From Terriglobia bacterium (GTDB lineage: Bacteria; Acidobacteriota; Terriglobia; Terriglobales; Acidobacteriaceae): 64,000 bases of DNA. Below the pieces are notes generated by a model, which saw nothing but the letters and a program-made list of their open reading frames with translations, was not told where the DNA came from and did not search any database. Position numbers and translations under genes: made by a program. Location of the stretch: NCBI GenBank assembly GCA_020072585.1, contig JAIQGL010000021.1, positions 1 through 64,000 of the forward strand, in the 5' to 3' direction. Within the stretch, counting starts at the first letter, position 1; every line of letters begins with the position of its first letter. Of this stretch, positions 42,102-50,150 are shown piece by piece.

Positions 42102-43838
42102 TCAGTATTCTTGTCTCTCATTTGCGGTCCACAGCGATTCAGCCAGCAACAACACTTGCCGTGCGGCATCGGCGTCTTCTGCGGACAGGTTCAGCGTATC
42201 CAGGTCAAAATAGCGGCCCCCAGCCACGGTTTCCAGTTCCACACGCTCTTCCGGTTCCAGGGATGGATTTGCGTAAATCACCACGAACCCTGCTGTGTAC
42301 AGGATGGCCCATGAATCTCGCGCGGAAAGAAGAGAGACCTGGCTTGCATCCACAACAATGGCTTCAAACCCTTCTTCAAAAATCTGGCGTTCAAGCCGCT
42401 TCGCCAGCGCCGGTTGGGAGGTTGAGTAGATGGCGGGGTAATGTCCATGCCGCTGGTAGCGCTCGATGTTTGCTACCGGGGATTCCGGGCTCTGTACCGG
42501 CGGCAACGGATCAGCGCTTCTTCTATCGGCACTCCTTGGAAGAGGAGCTTGAATCATTCCCGCGCCCAGCGTCGCATTCGTCAGAGGATCGATGATGATG
42601 AAGCTGCCGGTTGTGCGGTTCTGCCGGTAGGCATCAAAGAAGAGCGGCCTGCTCGTCTCAAGTTCCACGGTCGCAATATCGTTCATTTGCAGCTGCTCTG
42701 CCGGCTCCGGCTCCAGACTCTTGATGTCCACGCGGTGAATAATTTTTGTTATCTTGCCCCGCACCTGACGCGAGGTCTGCTTGATCAGGTAATTTTGCCC
42801 GGCCGACAAAGGCTGAGCGTGCATCCAGACGACCGTGGCTTCACACCGCTTTGCCACATGGGGCAGGCTATCCTGCTGCACCAGCATGTCACCCCGGCTC
42901 AAATCAATCTCATCCTCAAGCTGGAGAGTTACTGACATGGGGGCGAATGCTTCGGCAAGTTGTCCGTCATACGTGACAATGGATTGAATGCGGGATTGCC
43001 GGCCTGAAGGAAGAGCTGTAACCACATCACCCAGGCGAACCACGCCACTGGCTACCTGGCCGGCAAATCCGCGGAAATTCGCATCAGGCCGGACCACATA
43101 CTGCACCGGGAACCTGAAACTTTTCGTGCGTGGAGCGGCGGCGTGCGGAACTGCCTCAAGGTGCTCCAGGAGAGAGGGGCCTGAGTACCACGGCGTCCGT
43201 TCGCTACGCTCAATGATGTTGTCTCCAGCAAGAGCGCTCACCGGGATGCACTGCACGTTCCCAATACCGAGCTGCTCGGCAAGTGAGAAGAATTCCTCTT
43301 CCAGTTCCAGGAACCGTTCTTTACTGTAGTCCACCAGGTCCATCTTGTTGATTGCGGCCAGAATGCTGGGTATGCCCAGCAGTGAGGAGATGTAGGCGTG
43401 CCGCAGTGTCTGCGGCAGCAGACCCTTGGTGCCATCCACCAGAATGACTGCCAGGTCCGCGGTAGAAGCTCCAGTAGCCATGTTGCGCGTGTACTGCTCA
43501 TGACCCGGCGTGTCGGCAATAATGAATTTCCGTTTCGCGGTTGCAAAGTACCGGTAACCCACGTCAATGGTGATCCCCTGCTCACGCTCCGCGCGCAGTC
43601 CGTCTGTAAGCAATGAAAAATCAACCGGCCCCGTGGAGCGATTGATGCGGCTTTTCTTGATGGAGGCAAGCTGGTCTTCATAAACCGCTTTTGAATCGTG
43701 CAACAGCCTTCCAATCAAAGTGGATTTGCCGTCATCCACGCTGCCGGCCGTGGTAAAGCGCAGCAAGTCCTTGCTCAGGTTCTGCTTCAGGAACAGTTCG
43801 AACGCGCCGCTTTCCACGGCGCTTGCCGCATGTGCCAT
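42102..43838 (-). CDS. cysN: Sulfate adenylyltransferase subunit 1 (CysN) with C-terminal degenerate APS-kinase-like extension
   Basis: CysN is the GTPase subunit of ATP sulfurylase. GTPase motifs are TAGSVDDGKSTLIGRLLHDS, DTPGHEQYTRNMATGAST and AINKMDLVDY, then translation-factor-like beta-barrel domains. CysN alone is about 475 residues; here 578. Residues about 456-578 resemble the APS kinase domain of CysNC: RYQRHGHYPAIYS, then AKRLERQIFEEGFEAIVVDA, then AGFVVIYANPS and LSAEDADAARQVLLLAE. However, the GLSGAGKST P-loop is missing (STSQPALAKR). It overlaps cysD by one base. Confidence 0.93.
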   Translation of the reverse strand: MAHAASAVESGAFELFLKQNLSKDLLRFTTAGSVDDGKSTLIGRLLHDSKAVYEDQLASIKKSRINRSTGPVDFSLLTDGLRAEREQGITIDVGYRYFATAKRKFIIADTPGHEQYTRNMATGASTADLAVILVDGTKGLLPQTLRHAYISSLLGIPSILAAINKMDLVDYSKERFLELEEEFFSLAEQLGIGNVQCIPVSALAGDNIIERSERTPWYSGPSLLEHLEAVPHAAAPRTKSFRFPVQYVVRPDANFRGFAGQVASGVVRLGDVVTALPSGRQSRIQSIVTYDGQLAEAFAPMSVTLQLEDEIDLSRGDMLVQQDSLPHVAKRCEATVVWMHAQPLSAGQNYLIKQTSRQVRGKITKIIHRVDIKSLEPEPAEQLQMNDIATVELETSRPLFFDAYRQNRTTGSFIIIDPLTNATLGAGMIQAPLPRSADRRSADPLPPVQSPESPVANIERYQRHGHYPAIYSTSQPALAKRLERQIFEEGFEAIVVDASQVSLLSARDSWAILYTAGFVVIYANPSLEPEERVELETVAGGRYFDLDTLNLSAEDADAARQVLLLAESLWTANERQEY

Positions 43839-44809
43839 CAGAAGTAACCCTCCCGCTTCTTCATCTCCATGGAGCCTTCTTCGTCGTGGTCGATCGCGCG
43901 GTTTTCGCGCTCGGACCGCCGGAAAGAAATCATCTCCTCAATGATTTCCGGCACCGTGCAGGCATACGAGCGGATCGCGCCTGTGCACGGCATGCAGCCC
44001 AGGGAGCGCATGCGGCAACTCATCCTCTGTGTTTTTTCACCCGGCAAGAGCTGGTTGGGGGAAGTGATGACCACAATCGAGCCTCCGCGGACCACCACCT
44101 CACGCTCTTTGGCGAAATAAAGCGGCACGATCGGAATATTTTCTGTGTGGATGTAGAGCCAGACATCAAGCTCCGTCCAATTTGAGAGCGGAAAGATCCG
44201 TATGCTTTCTCCTTTGTCGATGCGCGAGTTGAAGATGTTCCACAACTCAGGGCGCTGGTTCTTGGGGTCCCATTGCCCCTGCGCATCGCGGAAAGAGTAG
44301 ATCCTCTCCTTGGCCCGCGATTTCTCTTCATCGCGCCGCGCCCCGCCGAACGCGGCGTCAAATCCGCCCTCCCCCAGCGCATCCAGCAGTGATTTGGTCT
44401 TCAACTGCCCGCAGCATTTCTGTGTCCCCAGAGCGAACGGGTTGGCCCCGGCCGCCAGCGCTTCATGGTTCTGGTGGACGATCAGCTCCGCGCCAATCTC
44501 TTTTGTGTATTGGTCGCGGAATTCAATCATCTCGGGGAACTTGTAGCTGGTATCCACGTGCAACAGAGGAAAGGGAATTTTGCCGGGATAAAATGCTTTC
44601 TGCGCCAGGCGCAGCATCACCGAAGAATCTTTGCCGATGGAATACAGCATCACCGGCCGCGCAAACTCCGCCACGGCTTCGCGCAGAATGTAGATACTTT
44701 CCGCTTCCAGCACCTTCAGGTGGCTCAGCTTGTGTTTGGTAGAAACCGCCACCTCACTCAATCCAATGCCCGGCGCTGCTCCTCTGAATAACTCTTGTGA
44801 TACCTGCAT
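43838..44809 (-). CDS. cysD: Sulfate adenylyltransferase subunit 2 (CysD)
   Basis: CysD catalyses formation of APS from ATP and sulfate. Motifs: [20 protein letters not shown] (the SGGKDS-like PP-loop), [40 protein letters not shown] and [21 protein letters not shown] place the start at 44809, preceded by GAGGGAAG; the ATG or GTG upstream would read into the leader. 323 residues. First gene of the operon and directly downstream of a cysteine-codon leader and terminator. Confidence 0.95.
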   Translation of the reverse strand: MQVSQELFRGAAPGIGLSEVAVSTKHKLSHLKVLEAESIYILREAVAEFARPVMLYSIGKDSSVMLRLAQKAFYPGKIPFPLLHVDTSYKFPEMIEFRDQYTKEIGAELIVHQNHEALAAGANPFALGTQKCCGQLKTKSLLDALGEGGFDAAFGGARRDEEKSRAKERIYSFRDAQGQWDPKNQRPELWNIFNSRIDKGESIRIFPLSNWTELDVWLYIHTENIPIVPLYFAKEREVVVRGGSIVVITSPNQLLPGEKTQRMSCRMRSLGCMPCTGAIRSYACTVPEIIEEMISFRRSERENRAIDHDEEGSMEMKKREGYF

Positions 44810-44840
44810 GTTTCTTCCCTCGTTATCTGTAAATGCACCT

Positions 44841-44882
44841 AAAAACAAAAAACCCACCTGCCATTGATCTGGCGGGTGGGTT
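44841..44882 (-). terminator. Attenuator terminator in the cysD leader
   Basis: On the minus strand AACCCACC pairs with GGTGGGTT, with an inner GCCA/TGGC and one mismatch between, then a TTTTTTGTTTTT tract. It lies 30-70 bases before the cysD start and downstream of its promoter, so it can stop transcription before the operon. Confidence 0.85.
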
Positions 44883-44923
44883 TTGAATTTCTTTGACTAG
44901 CTCTAACTTAAGTTAGTAGTTCA

Positions 44924-44977
44924 CTAGCCCCCGGCGCCAGAAGACACGCATGCGCAACAGAGGCTACACATCTGCAT
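44924..44977 (-). CDS. Cysteine-rich leader peptide (17 aa) of the cys operon
   Basis: A GGAAG lies three bases upstream of the ATG. The frame reads MQMCSLCCACVSSGAGG, with four Cys (positions 4, 7, 8 and 10) in seventeen codons. Codons 13-15 contain TCTGGCG (44941-44935), exactly complementary to CGCCAGA (44874-44868) in the first arm of the downstream terminator. Ribosome stalling at the Cys codons when Cys-tRNA is short would leave TCTGGCG free to pair and prevent the terminator. Polycysteine leaders of this kind are known from mycobacteria; the case here is inferred from sequence. Confidence 0.75.
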   Translation of the reverse strand: MQMCSLCCACVSSGAGG

Positions 44978-45017
44978 GGTCTTCCGCGACTCACGGGTAA
45001 ATATCATTGGAGCGCTC

Positions 45018-45046
45018 AGTATACACAGGGCAAAGTGAGATGGCAA
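45018..45046 (-). promoter_or_regulatory. Sigma70-type promoter of the cys operon
   Basis: On the minus strand TTGCCA (45046-45041), a 17-base spacer and TATACT (45023-45018). The expected transcript start near 45011 gives a leader of about 34 bases before the cysteine-rich reading frame. Confidence 0.75.
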
Positions 45047-45215
45047 CGCTATAACTTAAAGAGGGATAAGTTGCACAGAGGAGGGGACAAGTTGCACTGG
45101 ATGTGTGCTGCTGCAATAACAAACCTCTCCCGCCGGGCCTGGGGTCCGCACAAAGAGAGGTTGAGTATCAGGGCCTTTGGATTGAGCCACCCGTCAGGTG
45201 AGCCAACTCAAACGG

Positions 45216-45446
45216 CTAAGCCACCTGCATGTGTGATCGTCGATATTCCTGCTCGATCATATGCATCTGGTCTTTTAACCGAAGTTTTACCTTCTTGATG
45301 CGCACTTCTTCCAGCTTCTCATCTTCGGTCAGGTATCGCTTCTCGATGAGTGAGTGAAGTCGCTGGCTATGTTGATCATGTTCCTGGGCCAGCCTACGAA
45401 ATTCTTCGTGGCTGGCAAGAAGCTGTTCGCGAACGGAGTCCACCAT
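45216..45446 (-). CDS. YdcH-family (DUF465) small helical protein
   Basis: A perfect AGGAGG lies ten bases before the ATG at 45446, favoured over the ATG at 45476. The 76-residue product has HEEFRRLAQEHDQHSQRLHS, LIEKRYLTEDEKLEEVRIKK and KLRLKDQMHMIEQEYRR, the two-helix DUF465/YdcH pattern. Function is not established in the family. It stands between the cys leader and rimI. Confidence 0.85.
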   Translation of the reverse strand: MVDSVREQLLASHEEFRRLAQEHDQHSQRLHSLIEKRYLTEDEKLEEVRIKKVKLRLKDQMHMIEQEYRRSHMQVA

Positions 45447-45525
45447 TCTTGAAGAACCTCCTGCGTGTTCTTTCATCGAACGTTAACATAGGGTCAGGGC
45501 TGGTTCAATCAAAAAGGCCCACGTC

Positions 45526-46005
45526 CTATGGAAAATTAAACTTTAGTACCAGGGCATCCTCAACCGGGTCCTGATAGTACATTTTTCGCCGTCCAACCTC
45601 CAGAAAAGCCCATTTACCGTAAAGTGCTCTGGCAGCAAGGTTTGATTCGCGCACCTCAAGAAAAACCGTCTTGCTGCCGCGCTGGCGGACCAGATCAAGA
45701 AACTCACCCAGTAAACGTGTGCCCAGCCCGCAACGCCTGGCCGAACCAGTAACCGCAATGTTTTCAATCTCCCATTCGTATTCAACCTGCCGGGCGACGA
45801 TGAATCCGACGGTGCTGCCATTCTGCTCAACCACAAGAGCTATACGGCCCTGTTGGTTGTCAGCGCTCAACAGCTTGAGGTATTCAGCCTGGTTCCACTG
45901 TGCGGCTGTAGCAGAATGAGACGCGATTTCCACAAGCCGCTGCAAATCGGCAACTTCCGCCCGCCGTACACGCACCGTTTTTTCGCGCACCGCCTTCTCT
46001 GCCAT
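45526..46005 (-). CDS. rimI: Ribosomal-protein-alanine N-acetyltransferase (RimI-like)
   Basis: The 159-residue GNAT protein has the acetyl-CoA loop VTGSARRCGLGTRLLGEFLDLV (R-x-x-G-x-G) and the RimI-type segments FLEVRESNLAARALYGKWAF and GRRKMYYQDPVEDALVLK. It acetylates the N-terminus of ribosomal protein S18 in E. coli. The start is two bases after the tsaB stop, the classic tsaB-rimI pair. Confidence 0.9.
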   Translation of the reverse strand: MAEKAVREKTVRVRRAEVADLQRLVEIASHSATAAQWNQAEYLKLLSADNQQGRIALVVEQNGSTVGFIVARQVEYEWEIENIAVTGSARRCGLGTRLLGEFLDLVRQRGSKTVFLEVRESNLAARALYGKWAFLEVGRRKMYYQDPVEDALVLKFNFP

Positions 46006-46007
46006 GC

Positions 46008-46724
46008 TCAGCGATTTCCTTTGAAGAAAATCTCGGCGTCAGAGCGGCGCAGATAGTTGGCGTCCAGCGCTTCTACTGAAACGGTTTTACCCGCCAGCAG
46101 CTTCGCGGCACCAAGGCGCGCAATCACCGCGCTGCCCGGTCGCGCAACGACAGTGACGGCGCAATCTGAAGATGCTGCCAACTCAGCGATGGCCGCATCT
46201 GCGGTCATCAGCCGGACTGGCCCATCTGAAACCAGAGCGACCAGAAAACCCTGCTGGCTCAATATATCTTCGCGCTCCTTGAGCAAGGCCTGGCTGGATT
46301 TTGCCGAAGAATGTTTTTCTGATATCCCCGCGAGCTTCTCAAACACACCGAAGAAAACTTCTTTTCGGCCTGCATCCATGGCAGCGGCAATTCTTCCTGC
46401 ATGGTCAGAGAGCGAGGCCAGCGCTTCAAGCACTGAAACAATCGCGATGGGTTTCTGCAATGCTTCTGCCAGACCTTTAATCGCGCTCAGTCCCACGCGC
46501 AGCCCGGTGAACGATCCTGGTCCGGACGCAGCGGCAAATCCACCGAGGTCCGTTGCGCGATAGCCGTGTTTCTTGAGGAGCGCAGCCAGCGTCGGAATAA
46601 GTTGGGCTGAAAACATGCCGCCGGCAATCGCCGCGGACTCAATCACGTGGAATGATCCAGCATCTGCTTCGGCCAGCGTGATGCCGCCGGATTGTCCGGA
46701 TGTGTCGATGGCGAGAATGAGCAT
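46008..46724 (-). CDS. tsaB: tRNA t6A biosynthesis protein TsaB
   Basis: TsaB works with TsaD and TsaE in N6-threonylcarbamoyladenosine formation. It begins MLILAIDTSGQSGGITLAEA, the ASKHA fold start. It has SAQLIPTLAALLKKHGYRAT and GFAAASGPGSFTGLRVGLSA, the family signature. 238 residues from the ATG at 46724; an upstream frame extension overlaps the dispersed repeat. Co-transcribed with rimI. Confidence 0.95.
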   Translation of the reverse strand: MLILAIDTSGQSGGITLAEADAGSFHVIESAAIAGGMFSAQLIPTLAALLKKHGYRATDLGGFAAASGPGSFTGLRVGLSAIKGLAEALQKPIAIVSVLEALASLSDHAGRIAAAMDAGRKEVFFGVFEKLAGISEKHSSAKSSQALLKEREDILSQQGFLVALVSDGPVRLMTADAAIAELAASSDCAVTVVARPGSAVIARLGAAKLLAGKTVSVEALDANYLRRSDAEIFFKGNR

Positions 46725-46730
46725 CTTTTT

Positions 46731-46762
46731 CTGAAATCCCGATACGAAGCGAGGGACCCTAT
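46731..46762. repeat. Copy of the GAGGGA/CCCTAT dispersed repeat before tsaB
   Basis: CTGAAATCCCGA, then TACGAAGCGAGGGACCCTAT. It directly precedes the tsaB start, between divergent genes, and shares its arms with the copy at 6314-6354. Confidence 0.6.
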
Positions 46763-46915
46763 AGCAAGAATAAACCACAGCTTGTAGCGGCATGCTCCTT
46801 CGGGAGCAAAACTCTCAGTCACGGTGTCAAAACATCCTACAGCCGGCCAGAGCGCTGAGTAGTATCGCACTTAAACAAACAAGGCCCTGCTGTCTTTTGC
46901 AAAGGGGTGTTATCC

Positions 46916-47680
46916 ATGCTGGTCGCAACTCTTTTGAATTTCATGTCAGTAAAAACGCAACTGGCCGCTCTATGGCTGTTTCAATCGAATGGCGAAGCAT
47001 CGCGCTTTGATCTCTGGACCATGTGGACCCACATGGGCTGGCCCGCGCGCGCCATTGCCATTATTTTGCTGGGGATGTCGGCATGGTCGATTGGCGTGAT
47101 GATGGACCGCTGGCTCGCGTTCCGTGCTGCGCGCAGTCAGTCGCGCCAGTTTGCTCCAGTAGTTGCAGGCGCATTGCGCGAGGGCAAGCTTGACGAAGCC
47201 ATTCGCGTGGCGGAGCGCAACAAAAAGAGCCACCTGGCCAAGGTGGTGAACGCGGGCCTGCTGGAATTCCGGGCGCATGAGCAGTCCACGGAAATTCCCG
47301 GAGAGAAGATTGAAGCCAGCAAGCGCGCGCTGGAGCGCTCCGCCGCCATCGTTCACACAGAGCTTGAACGTGGTCTGAGCGGCCTGGCGACCATCGGCTC
47401 AACCGCCCCGTTTGTCGGATTGCTGGGCACGGTGATCGGCATCATTGATGCTTTTCGTGAAATCCAGGGGCAGAACGCTACCGGCATCAGCGCCGTCGCG
47501 GGCGGTATTTCAGAGGCGCTGGTGACAACGGCGCTGGGGCTTACAGTCGCTATCCCAGCGGTGATGATGTTCAACTACTTCACCACCAAGATCAAGGCGT
47601 TTGACGTGGAGATGGACAACTCTTCGAGTGAACTGGTGGATTATTTTTTGAAACGCGGCGTTGTTGTTGTGAAGCGGTAG
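46916..47680 (+). CDS. exbB: MotA/TolQ/ExbB proton channel protein
   Basis: ExbB with ExbD forms the proton-driven motor for TonB or Tol systems. I chose the ATG at 46916, preceded by AAGGGG, over a GTG at 46907. Membrane helices are visible at AIAIILLGMSAWSIGVMMDR, LATIGSTAPFVGLLGTVIGI and the helix after it (ALGLTVAIPAVMMFNYFTTK). The TIGSTAPFVGLLGTVIGI motif is the family signature. 254 residues. It is followed by exbD and, further on, the window ends in a TonB-dependent receptor. Confidence 0.9.
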   Translation: MLVATLLNFMSVKTQLAALWLFQSNGEASRFDLWTMWTHMGWPARAIAIILLGMSAWSIGVMMDRWLAFRAARSQSRQFAPVVAGALREGKLDEAIRVAERNKKSHLAKVVNAGLLEFRAHEQSTEIPGEKIEASKRALERSAAIVHTELERGLSGLATIGSTAPFVGLLGTVIGIIDAFREIQGQNATGISAVAGGISEALVTTALGLTVAIPAVMMFNYFTTKIKAFDVEMDNSSSELVDYFLKRGVVVVKR

Positions 47681-47714
47681 CCGCTGGGCAGCTAATCGGC
47701 AAGGAGAGCACAAT

Positions 47715-48161
47715 ATGGCGATTGTCTTACGCAATGAAGGCGCAAAAATCAATTCCAACATCAACGTGACGCCCATGGTGGACGTGATGCTGGTACTGCT
47801 GATTATTTTCATGGTGATTACGCCGATGCTGCATCCGGGTGTGCCGGTGGACTTGGCCAGGACCAGCAACCCGATGGCAATGCCTGACGCGGGCAGGCCG
47901 GATGCGGTCATTCTCTCTGTGATGCGCGACGGGCAGATGTTCCTGGGCAGTGAGATCGTGACCAGCGAATCTTTAGTGCGGAGAATCCTTGACACAATGG
48001 TCACTCGCGCCGACAAAACTGTCTTCATCCGCGCTGATGCGCGCGCCAGATATGGGCTCATCGTCGGGGCAGTGGATGATCTTCGTTCGGCCGGAGTCGA
48101 TCAGTTGGGGCTGCTGACGGAGCAGAGAAGTTTTATCGCGAGCGTAACGAGGGAACCCTAG
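47715..48161 (+). CDS. exbD: ExbD/TolR-family protein, C-terminus encoded by a repeat
   Basis: The protein has the typical N-terminal helix with an essential Asp: INVTPMVDVMLVLLIIFMVI, then a periplasmic domain. 148 residues. The final SFIASVTREP and the TAG are read from a GAGGGA/CCCTAT repeat (48136-48160), so the natural C-terminus has been replaced or extended by the repeat. Follows exbB after 34 bases. Confidence 0.9.
   Translation: MAIVLRNEGAKINSNINVTPMVDVMLVLLIIFMVITPMLHPGVPVDLARTSNPMAMPDAGRPDAVILSVMRDGQMFLGSEIVTSESLVRRILDTMVTRADKTVFIRADARARYGLIVGAVDDLRSAGVDQLGLLTEQRSFIASVTREP
48136..48160. repeat. Copy of the GAGGGA/CCCTAT dispersed repeat at the exbD 3' end
   Basis: TCGCGAGCG, then TAACGAGGGAACCCTA. 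It is read through by exbD, supplying its last residues and its stop. Confidence 0.65.
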
Positions 48162-48248
48162 TCGAAAGAGGCTGAGGACGAGAGCGGATTGCTGGATGAT
48201 CCTGTAATATTTCCTGACGGTTGTGACTCGTTGAACAGCTCTCCGCAT

Positions 48249-48872
48249 ATGCGAAAAATGATAACTGCTTATCGATCAGGGTCAGTCGCAAGAGTGCGAT
48301 TTGGCGCGTTTTTAATCGTTGTCACTCTCCTGGCATGCACGGCGGCCGGGAAGGAACCCCGGAACCAATCCGGGTTGCAGTGTTCCTTGCCAATCGATGA
48401 GGTGCAAGTTCTGATCAGCTACCTTAAATCGACAGTCGAAGCCCAGTCCGTGACAGTGCTTGTTACAACCACAGACACAGCGGACATTGATCTTGATTAT
48501 GCGAACCTGCTCCTGGCAAGCAAAGGGCATGGAACTCCTCCTGAGGCGCGACAAGACCTCAAGCGCAAAAGCCGTCGCGGGTGCGCGATCAACGACGTTT
48601 CTGAAATTCGCAATTTACGGTTAATATCCAAACGCGACAGTGACGCCATGTTCCGACGGCGAAGCGGCTGGGCGGACTTCCACAGCCGCTATGGCAAGGA
48701 TGCGCACCTGGTAACCCTTTCTCGGGTTGGATTTGATTCCGACAAGAAAGTCGCGCTTTTTTATGTGACTGACGGCCTTGGGTGGATGGCAGGCAGTTGC
48801 TATTTGTATGTCTTCGAGTTAAACACCGGTAAATGGGTCAAGAAGAGCGAGACTCCCGTTTGGAGTACTTAG
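48249..48872 (+). CDS. Predicted lipoprotein of unknown function (207 aa)
   Basis: From the ATG at 48249 the product has a basic N-terminus, a hydrophobic stretch and a lipobox (FLIVVTLLAC then TAAG), so it is a predicted lipoprotein. The remainder is mostly polar with a beta-rich C-terminal part (ALFYVTDGLGWMAGSCYLYV). I do not recognise a domain. It lies 88 bases after exbD. Its weak upstream signals leave the start somewhat uncertain. Confidence 0.5.
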   Translation: MRKMITAYRSGSVARVRFGAFLIVVTLLACTAAGKEPRNQSGLQCSLPIDEVQVLISYLKSTVEAQSVTVLVTTTDTADIDLDYANLLLASKGHGTPPEARQDLKRKSRRGCAINDVSEIRNLRLISKRDSDAMFRRRSGWADFHSRYGKDAHLVTLSRVGFDSDKKVALFYVTDGLGWMAGSCYLYVFELNTGKWVKKSETPVWST

Positions 48873-48885
48873 CCGGGCGCCATAC

Positions 48886-49539
48886 CTAAAAAGAATGTTC
48901 CACGCTATCGCAAATGTCGCTGAATTCCAGCCGATGTCTGACGGGGTCGGGCTCCTGACCCTTAGCGAGAGGCGTGCCTGGTTCGCGCCAATCTCCAGGA
49001 AGCACCCATTTCACTGCATACGCGGTGGGCAAGTCGTCAATCTCGCCGTGATGCCGAACGATCCTCCAGTACACGCGCCAGCGACCAGTATCGTCTTTCT
49101 CTATGAATACGTGGGATGTGCTTGTTGCATCGACGCTGCTGAGTGTTAGAACCAAATAAGCTTCCTTGCGTTCCCGCCATTGATTCCACAAGAATGTGCG
49201 CGCTTGTGCACGGACCGAGTCGCTGCGCCTTTCGGACACTGCCCGTGGTTCTGGATCAGCTAGTTCGAGCCTATCGTAGCGGAGTAGATCGCGGCCCTGT
49301 GCCACATTATCAATGGTCAGCGCCGTGCCTTGGCGCAACACCTTCACATGGGGAGTAGTACGGCCGCCTTTTCGGATGAATCGATCGTTAGGTAGTTCGT
49401 CCGGTGGAGCGGGCGATGCACAATCCTTGGCTTCAAGTGAAGAGGGAACTTGAGCGCGTAAGCCTCGACCTTCAATGACGAGCGAGGCTAAAATTATGGA
49501 AGTCAAAACTGCAAGCACAATCATGCAAGCCCGGCTCAT
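48886..49539 (-). CDS. Secreted protein of unknown function (217 aa)
   Basis: The product starts MSRACMIVLAVLTSIILASL, a signal peptide or anchor, then a polar chain with a VRAQARTFLWNQWRERKEAY segment and several Trp/Tyr-rich beta stretches (GRWRVYWRIVRHHGEI). It is convergent with the lipoprotein gene at 48249 and, like it, has segments of the type seen in secreted acidobacterial proteins. No family recognised. Confidence 0.55.
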   Translation of the reverse strand: MSRACMIVLAVLTSIILASLVIEGRGLRAQVPSSLEAKDCASPAPPDELPNDRFIRKGGRTTPHVKVLRQGTALTIDNVAQGRDLLRYDRLELADPEPRAVSERRSDSVRAQARTFLWNQWRERKEAYLVLTLSSVDATSTSHVFIEKDDTGRWRVYWRIVRHHGEIDDLPTAYAVKWVLPGDWREPGTPLAKGQEPDPVRHRLEFSDICDSVEHSF

Positions 49540-49666
49540 GAAGGCAGTCTAGTCCCTCAAGGGAATAGACACCAGCTTGTCAATCGTGGCAATTCCGGCG
49601 ATCGTGGCAAATCCTTCACGCCCCTTCCGGTGGCGACAGGGTGGTTCCCTCGGGACAAAGAAAAAA

Positions 49667-50074
49667 CTAAACCCCTTCCGGAACGTCCTGCACCAGCTCC
49701 AGCAGCACGCCCCCAGTGCTGGAAGGATGCACGAACACATATAAATGACCGCCGGCGCCAATCTTGATTTCGTCGGAAACGAAGCGCGTGCCTGTTTTCT
49801 TTAGCTGCTCCACTGCCTGCGTAAGGTCAGGAACGTGGATGGCAACATGGTGCAGACCTTCACCGCGCTTCTTCACAAATTTGGCGATCACCGAATCCGG
49901 ACTGGTAGCCTCAATCAATTCAATGCGGCTTTCGCCCATCGGGATCATTGCCACCTTGACCTTCTCATGCGGGATCAGTTCTTCGCCCAGGACATTCAGC
50001 CCGAGCTGCTCATAAAATTTGCGCGCCTGCGCCAGCGACTTAACGGCGACTCCGAGATGGTCAATGGTGTGCAT
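49667..50074 (-). CDS. mce: Methylmalonyl-CoA epimerase
   Basis: The epimerase interconverts (R)- and (S)-methylmalonyl-CoA. The 135-residue glyoxalase-fold protein starts MHTIDHLGVAVKSLAQARKF with the first metal His. It continues KVAMIPMGESRIELIEATSP, GEGLHHVAIHVPDL and GGVLLELVQ with the other His and Glu ligands. AGGAG lies eight bases before the ATG at 50074. It is next to meaB, as expected for the propionyl-CoA/methylmalonyl pathway. Confidence 0.92.
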   Translation of the reverse strand: MHTIDHLGVAVKSLAQARKFYEQLGLNVLGEELIPHEKVKVAMIPMGESRIELIEATSPDSVIAKFVKKRGEGLHHVAIHVPDLTQAVEQLKKTGTRFVSDEIKIGAGGHLYVFVHPSSTGGVLLELVQDVPEGV

Positions 50075-50150
50075 GAAACCGGCTCCTGCTTTGGCTCTTA
50101 GCTCTTGGCTCGTTACGTCGATCTTATTGCTGTTTGGATTCCCACTGGCA

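Noticed and set aside
44881-45011. SAM or other known riboswitch in the cysD leader
   Set aside because: I could not find the conserved core of a known sulfur-related riboswitch; the Cys-codon frame and antiterminator pairing explain the leader better.
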